A DNA stretch of 64,000 nt from Ostreococcus mediterraneus (GCA_012295225.1 WMKK01000014.1:358007-422006), one strand, 5' to 3'. Shown: positions 9,346-19,426, numbered from the stretch's first letter. Numbers and translations are program-made. Notes: a model not told the origin generated them from the letters alone.

Positions 9346-10320
9346 ATGGATGAAAGGCGAGATGTTGTTGTGTTTGCGTACGATGCGATCGTCGATGCGA
9401 CTCTAGAGATGACGCGAGTGTCCCACGCGGTGGCGAGAGCGAGGTGGCCGGACAACGTCCCGGGCGAAGCGGCGAGCTACGAAGCGGCGATGCGGACGAT
9501 GCGACGGTGTTTAGGCGAGAGCACGTCATGCGAGGCGGTGGTGATGATGCGCGTGATTGCGGATGAGGCGATTATTGGCGGGCGAACGACGTCTGGGGGG
9601 CGGCCGGGACCGGTGTTTTCGTTTGAGCAGCGATTCGAGCGTCGAACGCGGCCGCTCACCGTCGATGAAATCATCGCGAGTTGGCCTGAGATCAAGTTGA
9701 TGAGTGTGATGAAGTGGGGAGAAGACTTGGAGACGAGTATTGGGTGGGATGGGCGACGGATGACGCCGATGGGGTTGCAGGCGGATGTGGACGCAGAGCG
9801 CAATGCCCGAGAGGCCCAGGCGGGCGAGCAAGTGGTTTATGAGGATTTGAAACCTCTGCTCCTTGCCGCCCTCGATCGAGGGTCGCATGTATATGTACTA
9901 GCCTCTCGGGGACGTAGCGTTGAATCATGTGCCGGTGTGCTTAGGGAAAACGGGTTAAAAGTTTGGGATGAAGACGAAGACGACGACACCGGATGTGGCA
10001 TCCGCGTCGTCTCCACGGATACGTACGCATCTCGCGGCTTGGCTGCCGCACATGTCATCGCTACGAATTCCAATCCCGGCGAACGCTGGTACATCGTTGA
10101 TGGTGATATTGACGAGCTCGAAAGATTCCGCGAAGCAGATTTGGGTGAGGCATACGACGCATTAACTCTCGGCGTCGACGTCTCGTTGCAGCACGCAGGA
10201 TACGCCTACGCGAGCCCGCGACAGGTGCAGCGCGCGTCGTTGGATCCACACATCGAACTCCTCACCGACGCGTCTGCTAGGAACTTAGCTATCAACTTCT
10301 TCGGGACTTATGCGCGATGA
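9346..10320 (+). CDS. Haloacid dehalogenase (HAD)-like protein with altered catalytic loop
   Basis: 324 residues from ATG 9346, chosen because it directly precedes the first beta strand DVVVFAYDAIVDATLEM. Plant and algal relatives begin similarly with a HAD motif I at the N-terminus. Later parts fit a HAD-like Rossmann domain: HVYVLASRGRSVESCAGVL resembles motif II with a Ser/Thr after the strand, and RWYIVDGDIDELERF resembles motif III/IV. Motif I reads Y-D-A-I rather than D-x-D, so the second acidic residue is missing and phosphatase activity is doubtful. The substrate is unknown. The gene is convergent with CSP41 with only 114 bases between the stops; a TGTAA lies at 10348. Confidence 0.6.
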   Translation: MDERRDVVVFAYDAIVDATLEMTRVSHAVARARWPDNVPGEAASYEAAMRTMRRCLGESTSCEAVVMMRVIADEAIIGGRTTSGGRPGPVFSFEQRFERRTRPLTVDEIIASWPEIKLMSVMKWGEDLETSIGWDGRRMTPMGLQADVDAERNAREAQAGEQVVYEDLKPLLLAALDRGSHVYVLASRGRSVESCAGVLRENGLKVWDEDEDDDTGCGIRVVSTDTYASRGLAAAHVIATNSNPGERWYIVDGDIDELERFREADLGEAYDALTLGVDVSLQHAGYAYASPRQVQRASLDPHIELLTDASARNLAINFFGTYAR

Positions 10321-10434
10321 CGATGAGTCTTCCTGCTGTACACTGTATGTAACTACCGGTAGAAGTGTTGTTTTCTAATATCAAGTCAATCATAATAAAT
10401 AATATAACAAGCTCTCTATCCGTGTGCGTCGTCT

Positions 10435-11523
10435 TTACTTGCCGATCGCAGCTAAGATCTTGTCATCTGTTTCGAACGCCATTTCCTTCTTGTCGCGACC
10501 GATGGACTTGTAGTACGCAAAGCGCTCCTTGAGCTCAGCGGCCAAATCCGGATGCTTTGGCGACCAGCCGAGCACGGCTTGCGCCTTGGCGCTCGACGAG
10601 TAGAAGTGGATCGGGCGGAACGGGAACGCCTTCTTGACTTCAACTTCCGGAACGTCCTTAGGATCATAGTTGATCACGTTCGGTTCGACACCCGCGGCGG
10701 CGGCGCAGAGTTGCGCCATCCCGTTCAACGTCACCGCCTTGGTCGTGACGCAGTTGAAAATTTCACCCGCCGCAGCGTCGTTGCCGATCGCCGACGCAAT
10801 CATGGTCGCCAAATCTTCGGCGTGCGTCACGGAGGAGAGTTGATCACCAGATCCCGGGACCAAGATCGGGCGGCCACGCACGATGCGATCGAAGAACCAT
10901 TCTTCGCAATCCTTGTTGGAACCGTAGCCCGTCAAGTACTGCGGTCTGAACGAGCTCATCTTCAACGGAAGCGTCTTCAAGTGAGCTTCGACGACGGCGT
11001 GACCACTGGATTCCTTCACCGCATCGCCTTCGACGTGCGGCGGCGCGACAGTGGGCTTGTAGATGCCCGCACTGGACACAAACAAAAATTGAGACGCTCC
11101 TGCGGCGACGGCGAAATCCGCAACCGGACCGACAGTTTCCATATCCTTACCGTTGTTATCCACGACGACGTCAAACTTCGCATCACCGTGCACGGACTTC
11201 AACGCATCCGGATTGCACCACACCGTCTTCACGCCCAACGCACGAATCTCATCAAAGAGCGTGAACGGGGTCTTTTGCATCTTCTTGTCGCCTTCTTCAC
11301 CGACGACGTTCATGGTCACCTCGTGTCCCGCCGCTCCGAGGGTCTTCGCGAGCCAGAAACCAATGTTCGCGTGACCACCACCGTTGGTGTTGACGATCAA
11401 AACCTTCTTCTTATCGGCAGCTTCGACGACGACAGAGCGCGCAGATGACGCAGCGCGAGTGGGGACAACGAAGGCGCGAGACGCCTTGACTGGCGTTCCG
11501 CATACGCGCTTGCGAGACGCAAA
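10435..11523 (-). CDS. CSP41A: Chloroplast stem-loop binding protein of 41 kDa (CSP41), main exon
   Basis: 362 residues are encoded from the acceptor at 11523 to the stop. The protein is an atypical short-chain dehydrogenase (NAD-dependent epimerase fold): KKVLIVNTNGGGHANIGFW at the nucleotide-binding strand, then FDVVVDNNGKDMETV, FLFVSSAGIYKPTVAPPHVEG and NKDCEEWFFDRIVRGRP. These match plant CSP41a, an RNA-binding endonuclease-like protein of the chloroplast that stabilises plastid mRNAs and rRNA. The first 45 or so residues (FASRKRVCGTPVKASRAFVV) look like transit peptide. No ATG is in frame upstream before a stop. A CTGAC branch site and an AAACAG acceptor just before 11523 show that a small first exon lies upstream; its donor and ATG I could not fix. 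Confidence 0.88.
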   Translation of the reverse strand, partial: FASRKRVCGTPVKASRAFVVPTRAASSARSVVVEAADKKKVLIVNTNGGGHANIGFWLAKTLGAAGHEVTMNVVGEEGDKKMQKTPFTLFDEIRALGVKTVWCNPDALKSVHGDAKFDVVVDNNGKDMETVGPVADFAVAAGASQFLFVSSAGIYKPTVAPPHVEGDAVKESSGHAVVEAHLKTLPLKMSSFRPQYLTGYGSNKDCEEWFFDRIVRGRPILVPGSGDQLSSVTHAEDLATMIASAIGNDAAAGEIFNCVTTKAVTLNGMAQLCAAAAGVEPNVINYDPKDVPEVEVKKAFPFRPIHFYSSSAKAQAVLGWSPKHPDLAAELKERFAYYKSIGRDKKEMAFETDDKILAAIGK

Positions 11524-12482
11524 CTGTTTACACGCGCACGCACGGATTCACATCGTCAGTACGCGATAGAACAAAAAGATGACATCAACGTCAAAACGTT
11601 CTCAACTCGCCGCGCGAGAAATACCGCCGAAAATCACCGACACGAGAGAGTTCGACGCTCCGCGACAACCACTTTATCCACATTATTAATCCATCGGCCA
11701 CTGGTCGACCAAGCCCCCGCGCTTCGCGAGACATCGGAGGTCATCGGACCCATACCCGCGCGTCGATAATCGTACCGTGGAGCACTGTGCGCTTTGCGCG
11801 GACATGGCGGACATTGTGAACGACGAACGAGGCGTGCGACGAGTGACGCACACCCCCCTTGCGCTCGCCCCTCGTAGCCATCGATCAACAGTTTGCTTTC
11901 GAACGCGGCGTTCATCGATGTGCTTCATCTTTCAATGCGTCATTGAAAGACTTTCACCGATCTCGAGGGTGTCGACATTCGAAACATAATCACGTATCGA
12001 TCGAGTCGTGATAAATATCGATCAACTCGCGTTCGAGTGATATCGATCGATACCTTGGCACGATCGCGATCGATGTGTTACACGTTGAAACCGGTAAATT
12101 CTGATTTCATCGATCGATGGTATCGATCGATTGAAAGCAAAAATCATACATCCTGTGTAACAGTCGTCCATCGTGTGACGAGTCGATCGCTAGATGTTTC
12201 GAAAGCACGCGATGACGATCGGTGCGTGCGCCGAACGCAGAGGCGTCGGACGCGCGTGCCGCGCTGTGCCGCGTCGGTTTCGCGGTGACGAAATCGAGGC
12301 TTATCGTCGACACTCTCTCGCGCCCCATCGGCTGTCGTAAAGCACTGACCCTACAGAGCACTCGCACGCAAATTATACGTGCCGCTCATCGCGCGTTTGC
12401 GTCGAAGTCGCGCGCGTATCGGCGTCACGGATCCGCGGAAGCTCGCGAAGGGTGCGCGTAGGGGCTCTGGCATTCCGGCACC
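11524..12482. promoter_or_regulatory. Divergent CSP41/NAD kinase promoter region with GATC palindromes
   Basis: About 960 bases between CSP41 and the plastid NAD kinase. It should contain the unplaced first exon of CSP41 (about 11550-11700). A perfect hairpin is at 11928-11950 (10-base arms, 3-base loop). Between about 11995 and 12135 the palindromic word ATCGATCGAT and close forms recur, giving a dense block. No open frame resembles a protein. Regulation of both plastid genes from here is inferred. Confidence 0.5.
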
Positions 12483-14930
12483 ATGGCGGCGCATGCGTCG
12501 ATCGTGGGTGGTTTGAGCGCATCGCTTGCTGCGCGATCCCCTATAAACACCTTTATGAGGTCGCCGTCGTCGCAGAATAACGTCCGATGGCTCGCTCGAC
12601 GCGGTGGAGCACAAATAGTGTGCAAAGGTCAGGACTCGCGTTCCACGCGAGCGACGATGGAGAGCGAGCGCTATCCCACGACGACGGATAGCGCGAATGG
12701 CGGAGATAAAATAGTGAAATCAGGTTCTGGAAAGTTGCGTAGCGTTGAGTTTCCAAACAAGGCGCACGACTCTTACGTACCGCTGCCGCAATTGGCCCAT
12801 GCGTTGGAGCGCGCGGTGCTGGCGTCGTTCGCCGAGGTCCTTAGTCAGGAGTGCGAGGTTGACTTTTCCAATAACACTTTAGACGCGTGTTCTGGGGAAA
12901 TCACGGAGGCATTGGGACGTGTGATCGTGTATTCAAGCGCAGCTGAGGTTGCGGGGAGATTCAGTAACAATTTACGAGCAAAGGAACTCGAACGTTTACG
13001 AGCGGCGTTGTGGGAGCTCAGAGTGTTGCTTGAAAAAGAATGTGATGAAGCGGGTGGATGCAGTGTCACCGTTCGTCATAGGTTCGAGGCGTTACGAAGC
13101 GCGTCGCTAGATTTAGTTCATCCGAATCGTCGGGCTCCGAATGCACCGAGTGGTACGGCGATTCCCAACCTTCAGCTCGTCCCGGAGGTATCAAACGAAG
13201 AAATCACTGCGTATTATCGCGGTGGTCAACCGACAGCTGAAGGCCGGGCCTGGCTCGTTCGAAACAACTTCAAAACAGTCATTGACCTGCGAGGCGAGGA
13301 CAGACAGAATCAATGGTTGCAATCTTTTGGCGGGGGACACGCCGGTAAAGGCAAGTTCGGTCCAGATGCCCTAAACATTGTACATATACCGATTCCTGAT
13401 ATGGAGCCTCCGTCTTACGAAGACGTGCAACGTTTCATCGACACCGTGAACGATGTGGCATTGCGACCAATCTTAGTACATTGCAAGGCTGGGATTGGGC
13501 GTACAGGCTCACTAGTCGCGTGTTGGCGCGTGCATCAAGGCATGGATGTCGAGCAAGCACTCGCAGAGGAGAGTCTGGTGTGCGACTTTGGGTCAATCGC
13601 TCAAGAAGCGTTTGTTCGTGAATATGCAGCTAAGCTCAACAATAACGAGTTCAACGGCGCGCAATTCATCGCTGAACACGTCGACGGAATAAGTGGAGAG
13701 CAGAACAAAACGAAGGCCGTTGGCGAGCACAGTTCGCTGTCAGATGCTCCAGACATGTATATTATTCGTACGGATGGGTTCACGTGCACACGTGAGTTGG
13801 TAGAAAACCGTGAACTGAAGATTTCGCACCCGAGCACGCAGCAGCTTGTGCTCGTGTGGCGGACGCAACCTAGACGAGTATTCTTATTGAAGAAGATCGG
13901 CATCGCACTATTGCCCCAACTCATTGAGGTGGCGCACGCAATGATGACGATGGGGATCACCGTCATTTTGGATGAAGACGTCATGTTTGAGCTCAGACAC
14001 GCCGACATCGAAGATACGATTCACCGAGCTTCGGTGCTCAAGCGGGCAGAAGAACTTCGAAAGGTTGATGGAGTGATTCCGCAACAAGATTGGGGCACTA
14101 TTGACATTGTCTGTTGTCTAGGCGGCGACGGTGTCATCTTACACGCGAGTAAGCTCTTCCAAGGGCCGTGTCCGCCCTTACTCGGATTCCATTTCGGTTC
14201 GCTCGGATTCCTGACGAGTCACCCGTCTGATGAGATGGCTGCCAGTCTACTTCAGTCTGTGGGTCGAGGTAAGCCAGTTGCGAACATTCAAGGCGGTGTG
14301 CCCATTACGTTACGTATGCGTCTTGAGTGCACACTCGTCAAGGCCAAGGATAAGACTGAAGCAGGTGGGAGCGGCCAGCCGTTAAAGCGGATCACGGTTC
14401 TGAACGAATTACTGGTTGATCGTGGTCCGAGCCCGTATCTGTCCCAAATCGAGGCTTACGATCGCGGCCAACTGATCACTACAGTGCAAGCCGACGGTGT
14501 CATCATCGCCACTGCCACCGGTTCGACTGCGTACAGCGTATCTGCCGGGGGATCCATGGTTCACCCAAATGTCCCGGCAGTGTTAATGACTCCAATTTGC
14601 CCTCACACGCTGTCATTCCGACCGGTGATTTTCCCAGACAGCGTCGAGATTGAGCTTCGAGTTGCCGAAGACGCTCGATGCTCTGCTTGGGTTTCATTTG
14701 ACGGTCGTGATCGATGCGAGCTGGAAAGTGGAGATTCTATCTTCGTCCGCATGAGTCAGTATCCTATTCCAACCGTGAATTACGCCGATCAAACGGGCGA
14801 TTTCATTTCATCACTGCGACGCTGCTTGCGCTGGAACGAACGCGAGCTCCAGCTCGCGTTTGACTCGTCTCAACGTGACGCGCTGCGAAAGATTTCTGAG
14901 CAAGCCCAAGAGCTCAACGACTTGAAGTAA
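12483..14930 (+). CDS. NADK2: Plastid NAD kinase with N-terminal dual-specificity-phosphatase-like domain (NADK2 type)
   Basis: 815 residues. The N-terminus is Ala/Ser/Arg-rich with a KGQDSRSTRATMESER stretch that looks like transit peptide. A region at about 100-190 corresponds to the N-terminal extension of plant NADK2. At about 235-375 lies a tyrosine-phosphatase-like domain with VIDLRGEDRQNQW and an intact Cx5R loop, VHCKAGIGRTGSLVACWR (Cys about 334). The C-terminal NAD kinase domain has VCCLGGDGVILHASKLF (GGDG about 547), GFHFGSLGFLTS and GSTAYSVSAGGSMVHP. The enzyme phosphorylates NAD to NADP with ATP; the plastid form supplies NADP to photosystem I. Arabidopsis NADK2 (985 residues) has the same order, so the fusion is ancestral in green plants. 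Intronless here. Confidence 0.95.
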   Translation: MAAHASIVGGLSASLAARSPINTFMRSPSSQNNVRWLARRGGAQIVCKGQDSRSTRATMESERYPTTTDSANGGDKIVKSGSGKLRSVEFPNKAHDSYVPLPQLAHALERAVLASFAEVLSQECEVDFSNNTLDACSGEITEALGRVIVYSSAAEVAGRFSNNLRAKELERLRAALWELRVLLEKECDEAGGCSVTVRHRFEALRSASLDLVHPNRRAPNAPSGTAIPNLQLVPEVSNEEITAYYRGGQPTAEGRAWLVRNNFKTVIDLRGEDRQNQWLQSFGGGHAGKGKFGPDALNIVHIPIPDMEPPSYEDVQRFIDTVNDVALRPILVHCKAGIGRTGSLVACWRVHQGMDVEQALAEESLVCDFGSIAQEAFVREYAAKLNNNEFNGAQFIAEHVDGISGEQNKTKAVGEHSSLSDAPDMYIIRTDGFTCTRELVENRELKISHPSTQQLVLVWRTQPRRVFLLKKIGIALLPQLIEVAHAMMTMGITVILDEDVMFELRHADIEDTIHRASVLKRAEELRKVDGVIPQQDWGTIDIVCCLGGDGVILHASKLFQGPCPPLLGFHFGSLGFLTSHPSDEMAASLLQSVGRGKPVANIQGGVPITLRMRLECTLVKAKDKTEAGGSGQPLKRITVLNELLVDRGPSPYLSQIEAYDRGQLITTVQADGVIIATATGSTAYSVSAGGSMVHPNVPAVLMTPICPHTLSFRPVIFPDSVEIELRVAEDARCSAWVSFDGRDRCELESGDSIFVRMSQYPIPTVNYADQTGDFISSLRRCLRWNERELQLAFDSSQRDALRKISEQAQELNDLK

Positions 14931-15192
14931 AAGTCTCACCATTCATTGAATGCTTTCGTCAATTAGCCACTTGTAATCTGCACGCACGATAGTACACACA
15001 GACGAGAAATATTAAATGCGAGAGGAGCGAGGCGAGTTAACAGAAATACAGCAAAAGTCGACGCCTCGAGTGTTTCGCGTTCGTTTGAGCGCGTTGCCAT
15101 CGAGTTTCGTATACGATCACGATTGGTTCGTATAGATTGCAGTGGATGATGCTGCGTCGAACGTGAGAAGCTGTCGACAGTGTACTGTAAAG

Positions 15193-17040
15193 ATGGTGGA
15201 CCCGCGGCGAGTGGCCATCGTTACGTCCGTCGTGGCTGGACTATTATCCATACTATGGCCAATGTTAGAGTCAGCGTTTGGAGCGGTGTCATCGGGATCA
15301 TGCCCGCTCGGATACACGTCGTCGTCGCCTTTAGGGAAGACTGACTTCGATGCAGCTTCGCTGCATGGGTTGTTAAAGACTCCGTCTTCAGTCGGTTCAA
15401 CTACCGTTGCTTACGTCGGATGCCGCTTTATGAACACCACGGGGACATCAAACATGATCGTTTCGAGCACTGGACGAGTATTGGCGATAAATTCAGGCTC
15501 CGAGCGGGCGCTTAAGGTGAAGTTTGCTGGAGCAAGCATCCGACGTTGTCGCGGGAAGTTTATCGTTCCAGGATTTGTAGACGCACACGTGCACTTAATC
15601 ACGGGGGGTTTCGCACTCGGGGCATTGGATTTATCAAACGTGCGCAGCAAATTAGAGTTCTTAGACGCTCTCGCGACGAATGTGGGAGAGAATGGGTGGA
15701 TACTTGGTTACGGTTGGGATGAGACGCGCTTTGCGGATGTTTCATCGACGCCGTCGATTGACTGGTTACGCGCAGACGGCCGTTTTGATGGTGTCAAAGT
15801 ATGGGTCATTCGTGCAGATGCGCACGCAGGGTTCGCCAGTGTGGCAGCACTCGAAGCGTCGGGGATCACGAAGACGACTGTCGTCACAGGTGGCGTCGTA
15901 GAGGTTGATGAGAACGGCGAGTTGACTGGAATGGTCAAAGAGCTCGCCATGGCTCGAGTTCAAGCGGTGATCCCGCCACACACGGCACACGATCGTCAAA
16001 AAGCGATTCGAGCGGGGGTTTCACACTTGCTGAGTAAGGGAATCACGAGCATTGGTGATTTTGGTGACATCGATAGCCTCGTCGCCGGTCCCAGCGGGTT
16101 TGCACAGCTCTGGAAGGATTTTGAGGTGCTCGCCGCATGGGACGCCAACAAAACGTTGCCCATACGAATTACAACGTACATGCCAATCGCGGACTGGAAA
16201 TCAGTCGCATCACACGAAGCTTGGAATGATGGATTTGTACGTGAAAATGCGACTACGAGTGTCATCTCTAGAGTTCGATTGGGCGGCGTCAAGGCATTCT
16301 TAGACGGGTCTCTAGGAAGTCGCACAGCAGCGATGATGGATTCATATGACGACAATGCAGCGACAAGTGGCAAACTCATGTACGCACCGGGGAAAGACGA
16401 GCAAGCGTTCATGAATTTGGCTCGTGATGCCGACGCTGCGGGATTGGAGGTTTCCGTGCACGCCATAGGAGACCGTGCGGTCGAGCAAGCACTCGATACC
16501 TTACAGGCCATCAAACAAGCAAACGGTGATCGAATAACGCGAAGGTTCCGCATTGAACATGCGCAACACTTGCAGTCGCCGATCGATGAGCAACCGCGTA
16601 AATTCAGTGAGCTTGGGGCGACAGCGAGCGTGCAGCCAACACAAATATCGCTGGACAAATGGAGCGTCATTCAGAAGCTTGGTGTCGACCGCGCATCGCG
16701 AGCCTACGCGTTCAAAACTTTTATTAACAACGATGTTCCGCTCGCGGGAGGAAGCGACTGGCCTATTGTAGGTGCAGATGTTTTTGATGGAATATTTGCC
16801 GCAACGCATAGAGACAGCTGGACACCCAGCGAGGCTCTTTCGCCCACCGAAGCGGTGCACGCATACACGAAAGGAAGTGCGCGAGCGCTTCGCATGGAAG
16901 GAATGATTGGTGAAATAACCATCGGAGCTTTGGCTGACTTCGTCGTTCTCGATTCTTCGCCATTGGACACTAATAAAAAGCCAGAGGTCATCGCCACGTA
17001 CGTCGATGGAACGTGCGTGCACGGACGATGCCTCGCATAG
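15193..17040 (+). CDS. Amidohydrolase family 3 (YtcJ/LAF3-like) protein with N-terminal membrane anchor
   Basis: 615 residues from ATG 15193; the frame is open upstream to a GTG at 15142 without ATG. Residues about 6-25 (VAIVTSVVAGLLSILWPML) form a signal anchor. The catalytic TIM barrel follows: VDAHVHLITGG (HxH metal site near 130), GWILGYGWDETRF, GGVKAFLDGSLGSRTAAM, SVHAIGDRAVEQAL, FRIEHAQHL and GGSDWPIVG. Family members hydrolyse C-N bonds of unknown substrates; the plant relative LAF3 takes part in far-red light signalling and lies around the nucleus. A secretory or ER location is inferred from the anchor. Alternatively the anchor is a cleaved signal peptide. Neighbours on either side are unrelated; it converges on the SETD9-like gene, stops 90 bases apart. 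Confidence 0.85.
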   Translation: MVDPRRVAIVTSVVAGLLSILWPMLESAFGAVSSGSCPLGYTSSSPLGKTDFDAASLHGLLKTPSSVGSTTVAYVGCRFMNTTGTSNMIVSSTGRVLAINSGSERALKVKFAGASIRRCRGKFIVPGFVDAHVHLITGGFALGALDLSNVRSKLEFLDALATNVGENGWILGYGWDETRFADVSSTPSIDWLRADGRFDGVKVWVIRADAHAGFASVAALEASGITKTTVVTGGVVEVDENGELTGMVKELAMARVQAVIPPHTAHDRQKAIRAGVSHLLSKGITSIGDFGDIDSLVAGPSGFAQLWKDFEVLAAWDANKTLPIRITTYMPIADWKSVASHEAWNDGFVRENATTSVISRVRLGGVKAFLDGSLGSRTAAMMDSYDDNAATSGKLMYAPGKDEQAFMNLARDADAAGLEVSVHAIGDRAVEQALDTLQAIKQANGDRITRRFRIEHAQHLQSPIDEQPRKFSELGATASVQPTQISLDKWSVIQKLGVDRASRAYAFKTFINNDVPLAGGSDWPIVGADVFDGIFAATHRDSWTPSEALSPTEAVHAYTKGSARALRMEGMIGEITIGALADFVVLDSSPLDTNKKPEVIATYVDGTCVHGRCLA

Positions 17041-17130
17041 CAAATGATATAGCCTGAATTTATACCTAGACTAGAATTAGTTTCTCTAAAGTTTACATTT
17101 TCTATGATAGTGCGTGCTCTGTGAAAACTC

Positions 17131-18294
17131 TCATCCCCAACGCCTAGCATCTTCTTCCGCGTCTACTCGAGTATACCACGCCGGGGGTTCGACATGCGTC
17201 GATAATCTATAGTTTAACCAAACTTCTTCCCCATCCTCAATATCTCGCGTTGCTACCAAAACCAGCGCCCGAATCGCACTATTATCCGTCTCGTGGACGA
17301 TTCTTGGCTTGTCCCGGTCTTCGCCAAAGATGGCCAACGATGCGTCAGAAAAACGCTTGGACATCGTTCTCTTACTATCGCTCATGATAGACAATAGACC
17401 TTCATAGCTTGCCTCATCATTCTCATCTGGAGTGACGTTCACGTTCGGTACGAATCGACGCAAATACGCGTCCGCATCATCTAAAGCTACGTCCACTGAC
17501 GCTACGACGACGTTTGGTTTTGTCCCCTCTGGTGGATGGTTCGCAAAGTGTGCATAAGCAAACACGTTTGAGCGCTCTAGGGATTCACACTGGTTCAAAA
17601 GTTCTACTCGTCGTTCTTCGTTGAGTCGTGGCTTGAGTAAGCGTTGTAAAAAGCTTCCATTCATCGCTGCTCGCTTTTCGCCGTCGGTTAAATAAATCGG
17701 CTCCCCTGGCCATTCGTTTGTCGCGCTCAAACACCCACGCCCCCACGGTTTAGCGTCAATCACGCTCCCATCGCTGCGAACGATCAAATAATCATTATCC
17801 GCGCCCACTCGTGGGTAATTTTTCATATACTTCATCGCTGTGCCGACATATACGAGGCCGGGATACGTCGCCACGACGCCACCCGCCTTCACGCGTCCGC
17901 GAACAAACAATCCATCGCCACTCTCCTTGTGAGGCACTCCAGACTTATCTACATAACAATGAAACCCAACACCACGAATCGCTCTGGCGCGCATGGCATC
18001 AATATCATCATCACGGGCCGCGCTCGTCGTCGCCGTCCCGGAGACCAACGCGCGAGCCAATCCAACAACCTCATCGCACAACCTCGCGTTCACCGCGCCC
18101 TGGCGCGCCTCGTGCGTCATCCCGTGCGCCTCGGCGATGATTTCGTCGCTCCCCCGTCCCGCATTCGACGCGCCGCGAGACGTTCGTGCGTCCACGCGCA
18201 GCGACGTTAACAAGTAGAGCTTGTGTACATCCAACTCTCGCTGCAGCGCGCGCGCCGCCGACGTGGACGCGCGGCGAATGAACGCGCGAGACAT
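17131..18294 (-). CDS. SETD9-like SET-domain protein
   Basis: 387 residues, ATG at 18294. The N-terminal 35 residues (SRAFIRRASTSAARALQRE) are arginine/serine-rich and lack acids until ELD, compatible with an organellar presequence. The SET-like region starts near 120: SGDGLFVRGRVKAGGVVATYPGLVY, DNDYLIVRSDGSVIDAKPWG, then SNVFAYAHFANHPPEGTKPNVVV and ALVLVATRDIEDGEEVWLNYR. This order and the GLFVxG...YPG/NxxNHP/GEEVWLNY pattern fit human SETD9, an uncharacterised SET protein. Lysine methyltransferase activity is inferred; the classical NHS motif is replaced by NHP. It is divergent from SLX9, the two starts being only 185 bases apart. A minus-strand TGTAA follows the stop (17093-17097). Confidence 0.8.
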   Translation of the reverse strand: MSRAFIRRASTSAARALQRELDVHKLYLLTSLRVDARTSRGASNAGRGSDEIIAEAHGMTHEARQGAVNARLCDEVVGLARALVSGTATTSAARDDDIDAMRARAIRGVGFHCYVDKSGVPHKESGDGLFVRGRVKAGGVVATYPGLVYVGTAMKYMKNYPRVGADNDYLIVRSDGSVIDAKPWGRGCLSATNEWPGEPIYLTDGEKRAAMNGSFLQRLLKPRLNEERRVELLNQCESLERSNVFAYAHFANHPPEGTKPNVVVASVDVALDDADAYLRRFVPNVNVTPDENDEASYEGLLSIMSDSKRTMSKRFSDASLAIFGEDRDKPRIVHETDNSAIRALVLVATRDIEDGEEVWLNYRLSTHVEPPAWYTRVDAEEDARRWG

Positions 18295-18478
18295 TGGCGA
18301 CGGATACGAAAGGCGTGTCGTGTACCGATGCGCCCGTCCGTGCGCCTACGCGCGCGCGACCTTTGCAAACGATGCGCGTCCTGGATTGCGGTTGCGTGGT
18401 GTCGGTGCGCCACTGTTCAGCGCGCCCATTTTTCAACGTCGCCGCGGCCGCCGCCGCCGCCGACGCGCCCGGAGGAGC

Positions 18479-19315
18479 ATGGTCAAGGCTAAATTACGCA
18501 AGAAGGCTGAGCGCGCGGAGCGCGCGTCGAAATCGGCGACGACAGTGGCGCGTGACGCGGTGGAAGTCGCGGCGGCTGAGGACGATGTTGAGGACGCCAT
18601 GGCAAACTTAACCAGCCATCACCGTCGCAAGGTGAAGAAGCGCGCGGTGTTTCTTGAAAGTACGAGTTAGGAATTGTAGTTTCGAGGCGTGTATTTATCG
18701 CGGTGGCGATGGAAGTCGAACGCGGTGACGCTGACGCGTGACTAACGAAGGCTTTTCTTTTCCTCGTGCTCGCGAGCAGAAATCCGCGTCGCCACGGAGA
18801 CCAAGATGAAGCGCGAGTCCTCGAAAAAATCGAAAGGGTTGAAGACAGACATGAAGACCTTGTCGTTATCACTCGCGGATATCGTCGCCAACGGTGGAAA
18901 GTCCCAGGGAAAGCTTGGGAAATCATTAAAGACAAAGACAAAAACGGCAAAAGCGCGGACGGCCCTCGTCCGGGACGAAACGACTCGAATGCAGCACGTC
19001 TTAGCGCACCCGCAGTTCAAGTCTAATCCAATCGCGGCGATATCTAATCACATCGTCACCGGTGTGCGCGACGCTTTCGGTGCGGGGGCGTCAGGGGTAA
19101 AGGACAAGACGAAGCTCAAGGTGAAGAAGCCTAAAAAGCAAACGCCGGCGCAGCATCGCGAGCAGAGCGCCGCGCACGCCGTAGGCGTTTCACAAACGAA
19201 TAATGCCTCTCGGTCGATCAAGGCGCACAAACACGGTGGAGGTACGAGTCGTGGGAAGATGTTAAAAGTCGAGCGAGGCGGTGGGATTGATAAATCGAAA
19301 AAGAAAAGGCGGTAG
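18479..19315 (+). CDS. SLX9: Ribosome biogenesis protein SLX9 (FAM207A-like), two exons
   Basis: Exon 1 is 18479-18659, the intron 18660-18779 (120 bases), exon 2 18780-19315; the product is 238 residues. Donor GTACGA, branch ACTAAC and acceptor GAGCAG are clear and phase 1 closes as AAA. Across the junction the protein reads RRKVKKRAVFLEKIRVATETK, which resembles the KxxLRREQWLQKIEAI helix of human FAM207A/SLX9. Exon 2 has KARTALVRDETTRMQHVLAHPQF and SNPIAAISNHI, matching the SLX9 C-terminal motif (EERTRFQELLASPAY, SPLVAIGQTL). The C-terminus beyond is lysine-rich. SLX9 works in the nucleolus on pre-rRNA processing and small subunit export. It diverges from the SETD9-like gene; the DoxX-like gene starts 111 bases downstream on the same strand. 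Confidence 0.82.
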
Positions 19316-19426
19316 AAGACGCGCGTTGTACAATAATACAAACCGATAGCGGAAAGGGAAGAAAAAGCCCCCTCACAGCTTCGCGCGCGCATTTTCGAGG
19401 CGTTTAACCGACAGACGCTGAGCGCA

